Positions 21,637 through 31,079 are shown, counted from the first letter of the stretch. The stretch: DNA of 64,000 nucleotides from Scybalosoma faecavium (GCA_018716135.1 DVKG01000002.1:1-64000); one strand, 5' to 3'. Notes: generated by a model from the sequence alone, not told the origin. Translations and numbers: made by a program.

Positions 21637-22932
21637 TTAGAGTATATCGTTTTCGTCAAACTTATCTCCGCATTCAGGGCAGAATTTAGGCGGATTATAC
21701 GGATCGTCAGGTTCCCATCCGCATTTATCGCATTTATAAAGCGGCGCATCCTGCGGCTTTTTGGTACCGCATTCTGAACAGAACTTGCCCTTGTTCAACG
21801 TATGACACTCGGGGCATTCCCATCCTTCCTGAGGCTTTTTAGCTCCGCATTCTATGCAGAATTTTCCCATATTCCCCGTTTTGCCGCACGAGCAAGTCCA
21901 GCCTTCGCCGCCCGCCGGAGCATTCGGCTCATGCTGCGCCTGCTTTTGACCGTTTGCAAACAGTTCATTTGCGTTGAGCCCGCCTGATTGCTGCGCAAAG
22001 CCCATGCCCATAAAACCTGTCATCGCGCCGGCAGAATTTCCCGCCGCCGTCTCCATAGCGTTAGCCTGAGCCGTGCCTATGCGCGCGCCCATCATATGAG
22101 CATTAGTATAAACTCTGGACTCCTGGAATTGAGCTATTTTTTTGCTGCTTTCAGGATCGGGAGTTATGGATGCAAACGCCATAGAGACTATGGAAATGCC
22201 GCGCTTCTCCACCCATTCTGCGCTGAGCGACTTGTTCAGCAAGTCGGCTATTTCCTCAGTATACAATAGTATCTGATCGTAAGGGATTTTTTTAAGAGCA
22301 ATCTGTCCTATCGCAGGCTGGAGGAAATGCTGCACCTCGCTCTTCAGCTGATCGTCTATACTGGAACGATAGAAAGTTTCTTCGACATTCGCACATATTT
22401 CAGTATAAAACATAATCGGGTTCGTAATACGATAGGAGTAATTCCCGTATCCTCGCAGCATTATGGTAAAGCCGAACTCACTGTCTCTGAACGGCACTTC
22501 GCCCACTCCGACTTTGTTCCCCAATATTTCTTTTGTATTTATGAAATACACCCGCTGGTCGTTCTCAGGCTGACCGCCGTACGTAAATCTCTTGCCGACT
22601 TTTTTAAAGCTTTCTTTCAGTCCCTTGAAGCCTGAATCCAGCATGGAAGGCTCTGTGCCTGTGCGGTATTCATATTCGCCCGGCTCAGTGCAAAAATCTA
22701 CTACTCTTCCGTTTTCGACAATCAACATACATTGACCTTCGTTTACGGCTATTTTAGACCCGTCGGTTATTATGTTCTCGTCTCTTTTCGTATTGGAGCT
22801 TCTGCCGCCCACGCGCGCCTGCCCCTTCGCCATAAGCACGTCGGCGCTCATGGAGTCGCAGTATATCAACTCTTTCCACTGGTCAGCCAGAGTTGTAGTT
22901 ATTCCGCCAAATATAGCTTTGATAAGTCCCAT
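21637..22932 (-). CDS. SPFH (band 7) protein with C-terminal zinc ribbons, YdjI type
   Basis: 431 residues. Residues 1-290 form an SPFH domain of the YdjI/virion-core-like group (M-G-L-I-K-A-I-F-G-G start, W-V-E-K-R-G-I-S-I-V-S-M near 245). A Gly/Ala/Met-rich linker follows at 290-345. Three zinc ribbons with C-x-C/C-x2-C pairs fill 345-431 (C-S-C-G...C-I-E-C; C-P-E-C...C-S-E-C; C-D-K-C...C-P-E-C). In Bacillus subtilis YdjI belongs to the PspA-linked ydjFGHI unit at the membrane; no pspA homologue is visible here. Start ATG 22932 follows GGAGAGG. It is 21 bp from the TIM44-type gene and shares its transcript. Confidence 0.85.
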   Translation of the reverse strand: MGLIKAIFGGITTTLADQWKELIYCDSMSADVLMAKGQARVGGRSSNTKRDENIITDGSKIAVNEGQCMLIVENGRVVDFCTEPGEYEYRTGTEPSMLDSGFKGLKESFKKVGKRFTYGGQPENDQRVYFINTKEILGNKVGVGEVPFRDSEFGFTIMLRGYGNYSYRITNPIMFYTEICANVEETFYRSSIDDQLKSEVQHFLQPAIGQIALKKIPYDQILLYTEEIADLLNKSLSAEWVEKRGISIVSMAFASITPDPESSKKIAQFQESRVYTNAHMMGARIGTAQANAMETAAGNSAGAMTGFMGMGFAQQSGGLNANELFANGQKQAQHEPNAPAGGEGWTCSCGKTGNMGKFCIECGAKKPQEGWECPECHTLNKGKFCSECGTKKPQDAPLYKCDKCGWEPDDPYNPPKFCPECGDKFDENDIL

Positions 22933-22953
22933 ATTTTACCTCTCCAAAGTATG

Positions 22954-23970
22954 TTATACGTCGTTCCGGTCTCCGCCGTTTTTCGCATCGTCTGCATCAG
23001 TCTTTGCATATGCATCAGGATGTATGAACACACCCGTATTGTCTACATGCAGCCCGGGTTTAACCGCTTCAATATTCAGCAATACCCAATCGTATTCACC
23101 CGTAGTTATTATGAAGCCGCAGTATTCGCATTTGCCCGAGCTCGTTATCTGCGTCGGCGCGCCGCAATGCGGGCAGGATACTGTAGAGTTATTGCTTTTA
23201 GCAAGATCTGTGAGCACGCCCGTCTTTCTCGTGAATGTCAGAATATACTGCATAAAGCAATCTTTGTCAGGATCGCCTTTCAGCACTTTCTTGGTTTTTT
23301 CATCTATAATATAATCCACCATGCGCACCTGCATATAAACTTTTAGATGCTCGTATTCTACCGTGCGCTCATAATGATGCAGATATGCCTGATTGACGTT
23401 AATTCTGTCTATTATGTTTATCTGACCATTATTTATATATTGCTTGAGCTGTATCTCATGCTGACGATAAAGCTCTTCTTTTTCAAAAGGACGTACTTTA
23501 GACCAATCGCGTTCTGTCCATGCGTTTTGCAGAGTGATAAACACTTCCTTTGTCCACGCCATGAACTTGTCATCGTCAAAAAGCGGGTCCACCTGTTTTA
23601 TGGCGTCGTTAATCGGATATGTAAAGTCCATAGGCTGCTGCGGAGGCGGGGGGCTGTTTCCCACTCTCGCATTCGAGCCTTTCTTTCCTCTTTTGCCTTT
23701 CCAGCTGAAAAACAGCAGAAGAATTACTACGATTACTGCGACTTCCACAAATCCGAACTCTTCGTCGCCATCCCCGCTCGAGCTGAAAACAAACAGGTCT
23801 GAAGAACCTCCGCTGCTCCAGTCGCTGCCGCTGCTATAATCACTGCCGCTGCTGTAATCGTTGAAATTGCCCACATCTACAGGGCGGAAATCCGCATACG
23901 CCGGCGCTGCGACGGCGAATATGAGCAGAACGCAAATCGCAAGCAGCATTATCCTCGTTCTTTTTTTCAT
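22954..23970 (-). CDS. Membrane protein with TIM44-like domain and zinc ribbon
   Basis: 338 residues. Signal peptide or first helix at 1-26 (ending A-Y-A), then a Ser/Gly/Asp-rich external linker with S-S-G-S-D repeats. One membrane helix lies near 75-92. The cytoplasmic part has a TIM44-like domain (130-255: F-I-T-L-Q-N-A-W-T-E-R-D-W) and a zinc ribbon (C-P-H-C...C-E-Y-C, about 270-285). TIM44-like domains bind membranes. Together with the next gene it forms a pair like ydjH-ydjI, so a role in membrane stress or membrane organisation is inferred. Confidence 0.82.
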   Translation of the reverse strand: MKKRTRIMLLAICVLLIFAVAAPAYADFRPVDVGNFNDYSSGSDYSSGSDWSSGGSSDLFVFSSSGDGDEEFGFVEVAVIVVILLLFFSWKGKRGKKGSNARVGNSPPPPQQPMDFTYPINDAIKQVDPLFDDDKFMAWTKEVFITLQNAWTERDWSKVRPFEKEELYRQHEIQLKQYINNGQINIIDRINVNQAYLHHYERTVEYEHLKVYMQVRMVDYIIDEKTKKVLKGDPDKDCFMQYILTFTRKTGVLTDLAKSNNSTVSCPHCGAPTQITSSGKCEYCGFIITTGEYDWVLLNIEAVKPGLHVDNTGVFIHPDAYAKTDADDAKNGGDRNDV

Positions 23971-24014
23971 AACCAGACTTTATTCCTCTCGATATTTGTT
24001 ATTCGACATTTTTT

Positions 24015-24043
24015 ATTATATATTATATCATCCGACATGTAAA
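24015..24043 (-). promoter_or_regulatory. Promoter of the TIM44/SPFH operon
   Basis: -35 TTTACA (24038-24043), 17-bp spacer, -10 TATAAT (24015-24020), minus strand. Confidence 0.65.
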
Positions 24044-24098
24044 ACTATTTTTCACACTATATTTTTTAAAATGCTATATAATCTATACATAAAAAGGG

Positions 24099-24127
24099 TT
24101 GACAAAACTCTCAGCGTTGTTTAGAAT
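24099..24127 (+). promoter_or_regulatory. Promoter of glyS
   Basis: -35 TTGACA (24099-24104), 17-bp spacer, -10 TAGAAT (24122-24127). The transcript would start near 24134, leaving very little room for a T-box Stem I. Confidence 0.75.
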
Positions 24128-24139
24128 TATATGAGATTA

Positions 24140-24278
24140 ATATCGGCGGGCGAGGCTTTGGCAACCTCAATATGATCCCGCACCTTCCTAAAGCGGGCGC
24201 AGCAATGCGTCAATAAGGGTGGAACCACGGAAGCGTACTTTTCTTTCGTCCCTTTGATTCAGGGGCGGAAGTTTTTTT
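24140..24278 (+). promoter_or_regulatory. Glycine T-box leader with very short Stem I
   Basis: The T-box core AAGGGTGGAACCACGG is at 24215-24230. The terminator stem CTTTCGTCCCT/AGGGGCGGAAG (24243-24253 and 24261-24271) is followed by seven T. Upstream only about 75 nt are available. They fold as a hairpin GAGG-CTTTGGCAA-CCTC (24152-24168) inside a GCGGG/CCCGC stem, then CGCA-GCAA-TGCG. A glycine codon GGC followed by A lies in the apical loop (24160-24162). Uncharged tRNA-Gly should favour antitermination into glyS. Confidence 0.85.
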
Positions 24279-24315
24279 ATTATTTCGGAAATTAAACATT
24301 TCGCAGGAGGAACAC

Positions 24316-25704
24316 ATGAACCACAACGAAAAGACAATGGATAAAATAATAGCTCTTTGTAAAAACCGCGGCTACGTTTTCCCCGGCTCGGAGATATACG
24401 GCGGTCTCGCAAACACATGGGATTACGGTCCTCTCGGTGTAGAATTCAAAAACAACATTAAGAAAGCATGGTGGCGTAAGTTTGTAACGGAAAACAGACA
24501 TAACGTAGGTCTTGACTGCGCCATTCTCATGAATCCTCAGACATGGGTCGCCTCCGGCCACGTCGGCGGCTTCTCCGATCCGCTCATGGACTGCAAGGGC
24601 TGCAAGGAGCGCTTCCGCGCGGATAAGCTGATAGAGCAGTACGCCGCGGACACAGGCGAGGACGTAAACCCCGCTCACATGAGCAAGGAGGAAATGCAGG
24701 ATTTCATAGCTGAGCACATCCCCTGCCCCACATGCGGCGCAAAAGCGAACTTCACTCCCATCCGCAGCTTCAACCTGATGTTCAAGACATTCCAGGGCGT
24801 AACAGAGGACAGCGCATCCGAAATTTATCTGCGCCCCGAGACAGCACAGGGTATATTCGTCAACTTCAAAAACGTACTGCGCACGACTCGCAGAAAGATG
24901 CCCATGGGTATCGGTCAGATAGGTAAATCCTTCCGCAACGAGATTACCCCCGGCAACTTCACATTCCGCACGCGCGAATTTGAACAGATGGAGCTGGAGT
25001 TCTTCTGTCATCCCGATGAAGAAATGCAGTGGTTCGAATACTGGAGAGGCACCTGCCGCGACTGGCTGAAATCCCTCGGCATGAACGAGGAGCACTTCAA
25101 GCTTCGCGATCACGACAAAGAAGAACTGTCTCATTATTCAAACGCTACTACAGATATAGAATATCTCTTCCCCTTCGGCTGGGGCGAGCTTTGGGGAATT
25201 GCTGACCGCACGGACTTCGACCTTAAAGCTCACATGAACACCTCCGGTGAAAACTTCACCTATCAGGATCCCATCACAAACGAAAAGTACGTGCCTTACT
25301 GCATCGAGCCCTCTCTTGGCGTAGACCGCGTGGCTCTGGCGTTCCTCTGCGACGCATACGACGAAGAAGAGCTGGAGAAGGATACGCGCGTCGTACTCCG
25401 CCTGCATCCCGCTCTCGCGCCGTACAAGGCCGCTGTTCTTCCGCTCCAGAAGAAGCTCGCAGAGCAGGCTGACGAAATATACTCCGAGCTGCTCAAATAC
25501 CACAGCGTAGATTACGACCTTACAGGCTCCATCGGCAAGCGTTACCGCAGACAGGATGAAATCGGCACGCCCTATTGCATCACGGTTGACTTCGATACCG
25601 CTGAGGACGGCTGCGTAACAGTCCGCGACCGCGACACCATGCAGCAGGAGCGCATACCCGTAGCTTCTCTCAAGGCCTTCCTCGACGAAAAAGTTAATTT
25701 CTAA
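24316..25704 (+). CDS. glyS: Glycyl-tRNA synthetase, dimeric class II type
   Basis: 462 residues, the size of the single-chain alpha-2 GlyRS. Near the start are G-Y-V-F-P-G-S-E-I-Y-G-G and W-D-Y-G-P-L-G (motif 1 region). Motif 2 is F-R-N-E-I (about 212) and motif 3 has G-V-D-R near 340. A zinc-type insertion includes C-x2-C pairs (C-K-G-C and C-P-T-C, about 93-140). The anticodon-binding domain fills the last 100 residues. It charges tRNA-Gly. The ATG follows AGGAGGAA. It is controlled by the T-box leader. Confidence 0.96.
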   Translation: MNHNEKTMDKIIALCKNRGYVFPGSEIYGGLANTWDYGPLGVEFKNNIKKAWWRKFVTENRHNVGLDCAILMNPQTWVASGHVGGFSDPLMDCKGCKERFRADKLIEQYAADTGEDVNPAHMSKEEMQDFIAEHIPCPTCGAKANFTPIRSFNLMFKTFQGVTEDSASEIYLRPETAQGIFVNFKNVLRTTRRKMPMGIGQIGKSFRNEITPGNFTFRTREFEQMELEFFCHPDEEMQWFEYWRGTCRDWLKSLGMNEEHFKLRDHDKEELSHYSNATTDIEYLFPFGWGELWGIADRTDFDLKAHMNTSGENFTYQDPITNEKYVPYCIEPSLGVDRVALAFLCDAYDEEELEKDTRVVLRLHPALAPYKAAVLPLQKKLAEQADEIYSELLKYHSVDYDLTGSIGKRYRRQDEIGTPYCITVDFDTAEDGCVTVRDRDTMQQERIPVASLKAFLDEKVNF

Positions 25705-25747
25705 GTCGAGATTAAATCTAAAATTCGATTATATTTACTCTATTAAG

Positions 25748-25781
25748 GGCGTCGGACTAATGCCAATTTCCGACGCCTAAA
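25748..25781 (+). terminator. Terminator of glyS
   Basis: Perfect 9-bp stem GGCGTCGGA (25748-25756) / TCCGACGCC (25769-25777), but followed by TAAAAAATTTT rather than a clean U-run. Confidence 0.6.
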
Positions 25782-25937
25782 AAATTTTACAATTTTTATC
25801 AAGGCTGTAACCATCGCAAATCGTCGACGTGTATATGAACTTTTGCACATATACTTCACCAAAACACTTTTAATTTGCGTCCGTTTCAGATATAATATAG
25901 AAAGATTTTCATTATTTTGTTAAGAGTGGGTATCAAC

Positions 25938-27173
25938 ATGAAAAACATAAAATTAGTTATAACAGGCATGGGCGCGGTCACACCGGTCGGTATAGGCGTG
26001 GCTGAGTATTGGAATGCGCTCGTAAAAGGCCAATGCGGCATAGATTATATCACGCGCTTCGACACGTCTGATATGCCCGTTAAAGTCGCGGCCGAAGTCA
26101 AAGACTTTGATCCTTCGGTCTTCATGCCCAAAAGTCTCTCCCGCACCATGGATCTGTTTTCACAGTTCGCATACGCAGCGGCAGAGGAAGCTATCAAAGA
26201 CAGCGGACTGGACATAAACGCGGAAAGCGATAGAATCGGTATCGTTATGGGCAGCGCTATGAACGGCATATCTACCATAGCCGAGACTCAGACCGCTTTA
26301 GATTCCGGAAAGCGCGTCAATCCCCGCTTTGTTCCCAAGATTATAGGCAACATCGGCGCAGCTCAAATCGCCATTTCACACGGCATTCACGGCCCGAGCC
26401 TCACGCTGAACACAGCCTGCTCCACAGGCGGAGACGCCATAATGACCGCGGCTATGCTGCTTAGAGCGGGAGAAGCAGACGCCGTGCTGGCGGTGGGCGG
26501 TGAAAACGCTCTTTGCCCTGTCGTAGTATCCGGTCTCACTCAGGCCGGCGCGCTTTCCAAGCAAAGCGAAGACCCTGCGCTGGCATGCCGTCCGTTTGAT
26601 ATAAACCGCGACGGATTCGTAATGGGAGAAGGCGGCGGCGCTGTAATAATAGAAACAGAAAAGCACGCGCTCGCACGCGGAGCTAATATATACGCAGAGC
26701 TGGCAGGCTACGCCAACACATCCGACGCGCATCATGTCACAGCTCCGATGCCGGACGGCGCAGGCGCAGCGCGCTGCATGAAGCTGGCGCTCAAGCGCGC
26801 GGGTATGAATCCCTCCGAAATAGACTACATAAACGCACACGGGACTTCCACTCCCCTCGGCGACAAAGCCGAGACCACAGCGGTCAAAACCGTATTCGGC
26901 GGCAAGGAAGGCGCTCCTCCGATGTCCTCCACAAAATCCATGACAGGTCACCTAATGGGCGCCGGAGGTTTGACAGAAGCGATAGCCTGCGTAATGGCTG
27001 TGAAAGAGGGCATACTGCCGCCTACAATTCATCTCGAAGCTCCTGATCCCGACTGCGACTTGGATTACGTCCCCAATCAGGCTCGCCGCAAAGATATAAA
27101 AGCCGCAATGAGCAACTCGCTCGGATTTGGCGGTCAAAATTCCAGCATAATTGTTTCTCGATACGAGAAATAA
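25938..27173 (+). CDS. fabF: Beta-ketoacyl-ACP synthase II
   Basis: 411 residues, standard KAS II length. Catalytic triad: C161 in N-T-A-C-S-T-G-G, His in N-A-H-G-T-S-T-P and His in K-S-M-T-G-H-L-M-G-A-G-G. It condenses malonyl-ACP with acyl-ACP in fatty acid elongation. I start at ATG 25938 (M-K-N-I-K-L-V-I-T-G-M-G), after GAGTGGG. The usual fab cluster is absent; instead an acyl-CoA ligase gene follows 31 bp downstream. That pairing suggests a dedicated acyl-chain job, or a second FabF beside one in a main fab operon elsewhere. Confidence 0.93.
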   Translation: MKNIKLVITGMGAVTPVGIGVAEYWNALVKGQCGIDYITRFDTSDMPVKVAAEVKDFDPSVFMPKSLSRTMDLFSQFAYAAAEEAIKDSGLDINAESDRIGIVMGSAMNGISTIAETQTALDSGKRVNPRFVPKIIGNIGAAQIAISHGIHGPSLTLNTACSTGGDAIMTAAMLLRAGEADAVLAVGGENALCPVVVSGLTQAGALSKQSEDPALACRPFDINRDGFVMGEGGGAVIIETEKHALARGANIYAELAGYANTSDAHHVTAPMPDGAGAARCMKLALKRAGMNPSEIDYINAHGTSTPLGDKAETTAVKTVFGGKEGAPPMSSTKSMTGHLMGAGGLTEAIACVMAVKEGILPPTIHLEAPDPDCDLDYVPNQARRKDIKAAMSNSLGFGGQNSSIIVSRYEK

Positions 27174-27204
27174 AATATTTACTTTTATTAAAGGAGTTTA
27201 AAAG

Positions 27205-28851
27205 TTGACAAGAGAATACACATATGACGTATCTATGTTCCGCGACACCTTCGAAAAGAGATATACATATCTCAACGGATTCATGCGCAATGTATCCCGG
27301 TTCGGCGGAAGCTACGCCATGCATGACCCGCAGTCCGGCAGACGCTGGACATACCGCGAGCTGAACGCAGAAGCTAACAAACTCGCTAATGCAATGAAAG
27401 CAGACGGAATCGGGAAAAACGACATAGTTATGTTTACGCTTCTCAATTCTCCTGAGTTTGTTTTCTGCTATTTAGCCGCACATAAGATAGGCGCAATAGC
27501 CTGCCCCGTCAACTATAGAATGGGATCAGGCGAGATAGCCCTCCTGCTCCAAGACAGCAAACCCAAGATATTCTTCTACGATGCGGAGTTTGCCGATCTT
27601 TCACGCGGAGCGCTGCAAAGCTCTTCCCATAAGCCCGAGCGTGTCGTCATGGTCGATTACCATGGCAAAGCAGACGCACCCGAAGGCGAGGCTGCATATC
27701 ACGAGTACATAAAAAACCGCTCGGAAGATAATCCGCCTATAGATTTTGATCCGCACATCTACGACGAAACCACACGCCTCTATACCTCAGGCACGACAAA
27801 CCTCCCTAAAGGCGTACCGATAAACAACATAAACGAAGTGCTGTCCGCTCACGACGTAATGATGCACTTTCCGCTCGGTCCTACAGACCGCACGATGAAT
27901 ATGACTCCTTGGTTCCATCGCGGCGGCATACATTCCGGCGGCCCCTGCCCTACGCTTTACGCCGGCGGCGAAGTCGTAATACTCAGAGACTTCGCACCGA
28001 GACGCTGCCTCGAATATGCCGAAGAATTCAAGATTTCTTTCCTTATCGGCGTTCCTACTATAATCGCGCTTCTCTCGCGCACTCAGGAACGCATGAGAGC
28101 AGATCTGTCCAGCCTGCGCGGAATCGTAACCATGGGCGCGGCATTCGAAAAGCCCGCATGCAAAAAGTATATGCGAATGCTCACACCTAATATATTCAAC
28201 GGCTACGGCACGACCGAGACGTTCTGGAACACATTCCTCCGCCCCTTCGATCTCCCCGGCATGGCAGGCTCCGCCGGACGCTCCTGCACAGACGACGAGG
28301 TTCGCGTAGTATACCTGCGTGAAGACGGGGAACACTCTGAACCGGACGAAGTCGTTCCGCGCGACAACGAAACACCCGGCGAGATAATAATCTCCTCTCC
28401 GGCAAAATCCGCGTTCTGCTACTACAACAACCCCGAAATGACAGCTAAAAAATTCTATAAGGGCTGGCTGTACACAGGCGACGTAGGCACATGGGACGAA
28501 AACGAATTCGTAACCATCTCGGGCAGAAAGGACGATATGATAGTCTCCGCGGGAGAGAACATATATCCGACTCAGATAGAAGCCGTGCTCAACGACCATC
28601 CAAAGGTTGCGGAAAGCGCCGTAATCGGCATTCCTGACAAGCTCCGCGGCGAAATCGTCGCTGCATATGTCGTACCTCTCGACGACAGTCTGACGGTAGA
28701 AGAGCTGAAGGAATACTGCACCTCTTCTCCCATGCTCTCCGCTTATAAATGGCCGAAAATATACAACATCGTGCCCGAGCTGCCTCATACGGCGACGGGC
28801 AAGCTGATGCACTATAAGCTTCGCCAGCAGGCTGTAGGCAAAAACAAATAA
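27205..28851 (+). CDS. AMP-forming acyl-CoA synthetase
   Basis: 548 residues of the ANL superfamily. The phosphate loop is Y-T-S-G-T-T-N-L-P-K-G (about 192-202), the A5 motif G-Y-G-T-T-E-T and the A8 motif G-W-L-Y-T-G-D-V-G. The hinge and catalytic end has T-A-T-G-K-L-M at the C-terminus with the conserved Lys. It activates a carboxylic acid as the adenylate and forms the CoA thioester; the chain length cannot be read. Start is TTG 27205 with AAGGAG 8 nt upstream. It is co-transcribed with fabF and ends in a strong terminator. Confidence 0.88.
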   Translation: MTREYTYDVSMFRDTFEKRYTYLNGFMRNVSRFGGSYAMHDPQSGRRWTYRELNAEANKLANAMKADGIGKNDIVMFTLLNSPEFVFCYLAAHKIGAIACPVNYRMGSGEIALLLQDSKPKIFFYDAEFADLSRGALQSSSHKPERVVMVDYHGKADAPEGEAAYHEYIKNRSEDNPPIDFDPHIYDETTRLYTSGTTNLPKGVPINNINEVLSAHDVMMHFPLGPTDRTMNMTPWFHRGGIHSGGPCPTLYAGGEVVILRDFAPRRCLEYAEEFKISFLIGVPTIIALLSRTQERMRADLSSLRGIVTMGAAFEKPACKKYMRMLTPNIFNGYGTTETFWNTFLRPFDLPGMAGSAGRSCTDDEVRVVYLREDGEHSEPDEVVPRDNETPGEIIISSPAKSAFCYYNNPEMTAKKFYKGWLYTGDVGTWDENEFVTISGRKDDMIVSAGENIYPTQIEAVLNDHPKVAESAVIGIPDKLRGEIVAAYVVPLDDSLTVEELKEYCTSSPMLSAYKWPKIYNIVPELPHTATGKLMHYKLRQQAVGKNK

Positions 28852-28864
28852 TTTCTTGATTCCG

Positions 28865-28902
28865 AGACCATCTGTTCCAAATCGGGCAGATGGTTTTTTT
28901 TG
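28865..28902 (+). terminator. Terminator of fabF-ligase
   Basis: Stem ACCATCTG (28867-28874) / CAGATGGT (28887-28894) and eight T. Confidence 0.9.
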
Positions 28903-28903
28903 T

Positions 28904-28936
28904 AAAATAAAAGATCCTGCAATGCAGGACCTTTAT
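28904..28936 (-). terminator. Terminator of the ECF-coaX-hom operon
   Basis: Minus-strand stem AAAGGTCCTGC/GCAGGATCTTT with a 3-nt loop, then TTATTTT. Confidence 0.8.
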
Positions 28937-28950
28937 TGCTGTTTTAGTTT

Positions 28951-30225
28951 TTACTCTTCGATTCTTATTCGGCTTACGACCTTTATTATGCCGTCCGCTG
29001 CTTCAATTTCTTTTATAGCCTCGCTGACGGCTGATTCTCTCGCCTCTTTGAGTACGAAAACTACGTCCGTCTCTCCCTCGCTTCCGCAATCCTTTTGGAT
29101 AACGCTTGCAATATTGACGCCCTTTGTGCCGATTATATCACATATTTTAGCCATGATTCCCGGCTTGTCCACAACCTTGACACGCAGATAGCATCCGCAC
29201 TCCCAATCCGTATTGTACGTCGTGGGGAGCGGCTCGACATCGTTATCAAAGAAGCGCATATATCTGTAACCGCTGCCCTTAGCTGCACAGATAATATCCG
29301 AAACAATCGCGCTGGCCGTCGGAAGATCTCCGGCTCCTCTGCCGTAGAACATTACGTCGTCTATAGCGCTTCCGTGCATCAGAATCGCATTGAAAGATCC
29401 CTTCACGCTTGCGAGAGGATTGGAATAGGGTATCATCGTAGGGTGAACGCGCAGCTCTACCTCTCCGCTGTCTGAGAGCTTGCCAATGGCGAGCAGCTTA
29501 ATGCACATTCCGAGTTCCTTAGCGTATGCTATATCTTTAGCCGTTATATCTCTGATTCCTTCTCTGTATATATGATCTATAGTGAGTCTGCGCTTGAACG
29601 CCATGCTTGAGAGAATTGAAAGCTTGTACATAGCGTCGAAGCCGTCTACATCAGACGTCGGATTCGCCTCTGCGAAGCCCAGCTCCTGAGCTTCTTTGAG
29701 TACGTCTGCGTAGTCTCCGCCGTCGTCCGTCATGCTTGTGAGGATATAGTTTGTCGTGCCGTTGATTATGCCCATTATAGACTGCATCGTGTTCGCCTGC
29801 AGGCATTCGTTGACAGCGCGCAGTATCGGAATTCCTCCGCCTACGCTGGCCTCGAAATAGAAGTTCGTACCCGCTTCGCGCGCAGCGGACTCCAGCTCCT
29901 CCCATTTTTGAGAGATAAGGTCTTTATTCGCGGACACAACTGTTTTTCCCGCCTTGAGGCATGTTTTAATAAAAGTGCAAGCGGGTTCTTTCCCGCCCAT
30001 CACTTCCACGACAATGGATATCTCCGGGTCGTTTGCGATTTCTTCTACAGTGCTTATCTTTTTCTCATCCGGAATCGGAATAGAATAAGATTTGGCAAGA
30101 ACGTATTTTACAGAAAGGTTCACGCCTTCGTTTCTCGCAATCTGCGCTCCTTCCGTTTCGATGACTTTATACACACCGGAGCCGATCGTACCCATGCCCA
30201 TTATGGCGACTTTAATATCTTTCAT
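28951..30225 (-). CDS. hom: Homoserine dehydrogenase with ACT domain
   Basis: 424 residues. The NAD(P) motif G-M-G-T-I-G-S-G is near 10. The catalytic core has E-A-N-P-T-S-D-V-D-G-F-D-A near 190, with conserved Lys and Asp. The C-terminal ACT domain (about 350-424, K-V-V-D-K-P-G-I-M-A-K-I) should bind threonine for feedback control. It reduces aspartate semialdehyde to homoserine on the way to threonine and methionine. No obvious Shine-Dalgarno precedes the ATG; a GGGGGAG lies 45 nt upstream. It is the last gene of a run with coaX and an ECF S component; thrB/thrC are not here. Confidence 0.94.
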   Translation of the reverse strand: MKDIKVAIMGMGTIGSGVYKVIETEGAQIARNEGVNLSVKYVLAKSYSIPIPDEKKISTVEEIANDPEISIVVEVMGGKEPACTFIKTCLKAGKTVVSANKDLISQKWEELESAAREAGTNFYFEASVGGGIPILRAVNECLQANTMQSIMGIINGTTNYILTSMTDDGGDYADVLKEAQELGFAEANPTSDVDGFDAMYKLSILSSMAFKRRLTIDHIYREGIRDITAKDIAYAKELGMCIKLLAIGKLSDSGEVELRVHPTMIPYSNPLASVKGSFNAILMHGSAIDDVMFYGRGAGDLPTASAIVSDIICAAKGSGYRYMRFFDNDVEPLPTTYNTDWECGCYLRVKVVDKPGIMAKICDIIGTKGVNIASVIQKDCGSEGETDVVFVLKEARESAVSEAIKEIEAADGIIKVVSRIRIEE

Positions 30226-30288
30226 TTGCAGTGATGCGAAGCCAACTTAGCTTTTCGCAAAGAAGCTCCGCTCCCCCTTTCTAAAACT

Positions 30289-31068
30289 TTATCTTTTCAA
30301 TTCGGGAAAATTTTTACGGTAAATGATATACAGACCTTGCAGCGTAAGCAGCGTATCTATTTTGTCTATCATTCTGGTTTCGTCCGCAATGACTTCTACC
30401 ATTCCTCCTGTAGCGACGACGATCGCCTTGCCTCCAAGCTCTGCCTTCATTTTGCGCAATATGTAGTCTACCTGACCTACGTATCCGTATAATATACCGG
30501 CCTGCATACATGAAATAGTATTTCGATTTATAATTTGCGGCGGCTTAACCAAATCTATCTTCGGCAGTTTGGATGTGTTCTGCGTCAGAGCCTCGGCTGA
30601 AATTTTTATGCCGGGGCATATTACTCCGCCTACAAATTCGCCTTTTCCGGATATAGCTCCGAAAGATGTTGCCGTTCCGAAATCTACCGTGATGCACGGT
30701 CCGCCGTACATTTCGTAGGCTGCCACTGCCGTTACGATTCTGTCCGAGCCGAGTTCTTTCGGTGAATCATAGAAAATGTTTATTCCGGTTTTGATTCCGG
30801 GGCCGACAAAAATAGGTGTTTTCTTTAGGTACATCCTACACATATGCTCTATCGTGTAGTTCGCAGACGGTATGACCGAAGATATCATAACGCCCTCGAC
30901 GTCATACCTATCCAGCTTGAGATAGTCAAAAAACGAAAGCAGAACCATGCCCATTTCGTCGGACGTCTGCTCTATGGAGGTGCTCATCCTCCATGAATGC
31001 TTGAGTTTACCGTCGATAAAAACGCCTACTTTGATGTTGGTGTTTCCGACATCCAATACTAATACCAT
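30289..31068 (-). CDS. coaX: Type III pantothenate kinase
   Basis: 259 residues. The ASKHA fold begins L-V-L-D-V-G-N-T-N-I-K-V-G (phosphate-1), has G-S-D-R near 108 and D-F-G-T-A-T-S (phosphate-2, about 130), and A-T-G-G-M near 222. It phosphorylates pantothenate in the first step of coenzyme A synthesis and, unlike CoaA, is not feedback inhibited by CoA. It follows the ECF S component gene by 11 bp. Confidence 0.95.
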   Translation of the reverse strand: MVLVLDVGNTNIKVGVFIDGKLKHSWRMSTSIEQTSDEMGMVLLSFFDYLKLDRYDVEGVMISSVIPSANYTIEHMCRMYLKKTPIFVGPGIKTGINIFYDSPKELGSDRIVTAVAAYEMYGGPCITVDFGTATSFGAISGKGEFVGGVICPGIKISAEALTQNTSKLPKIDLVKPPQIINRNTISCMQAGILYGYVGQVDYILRKMKAELGGKAIVVATGGMVEVIADETRMIDKIDTLLTLQGLYIIYRKNFPELKR

Positions 31069-31079
31069 TTGTTCCTACC

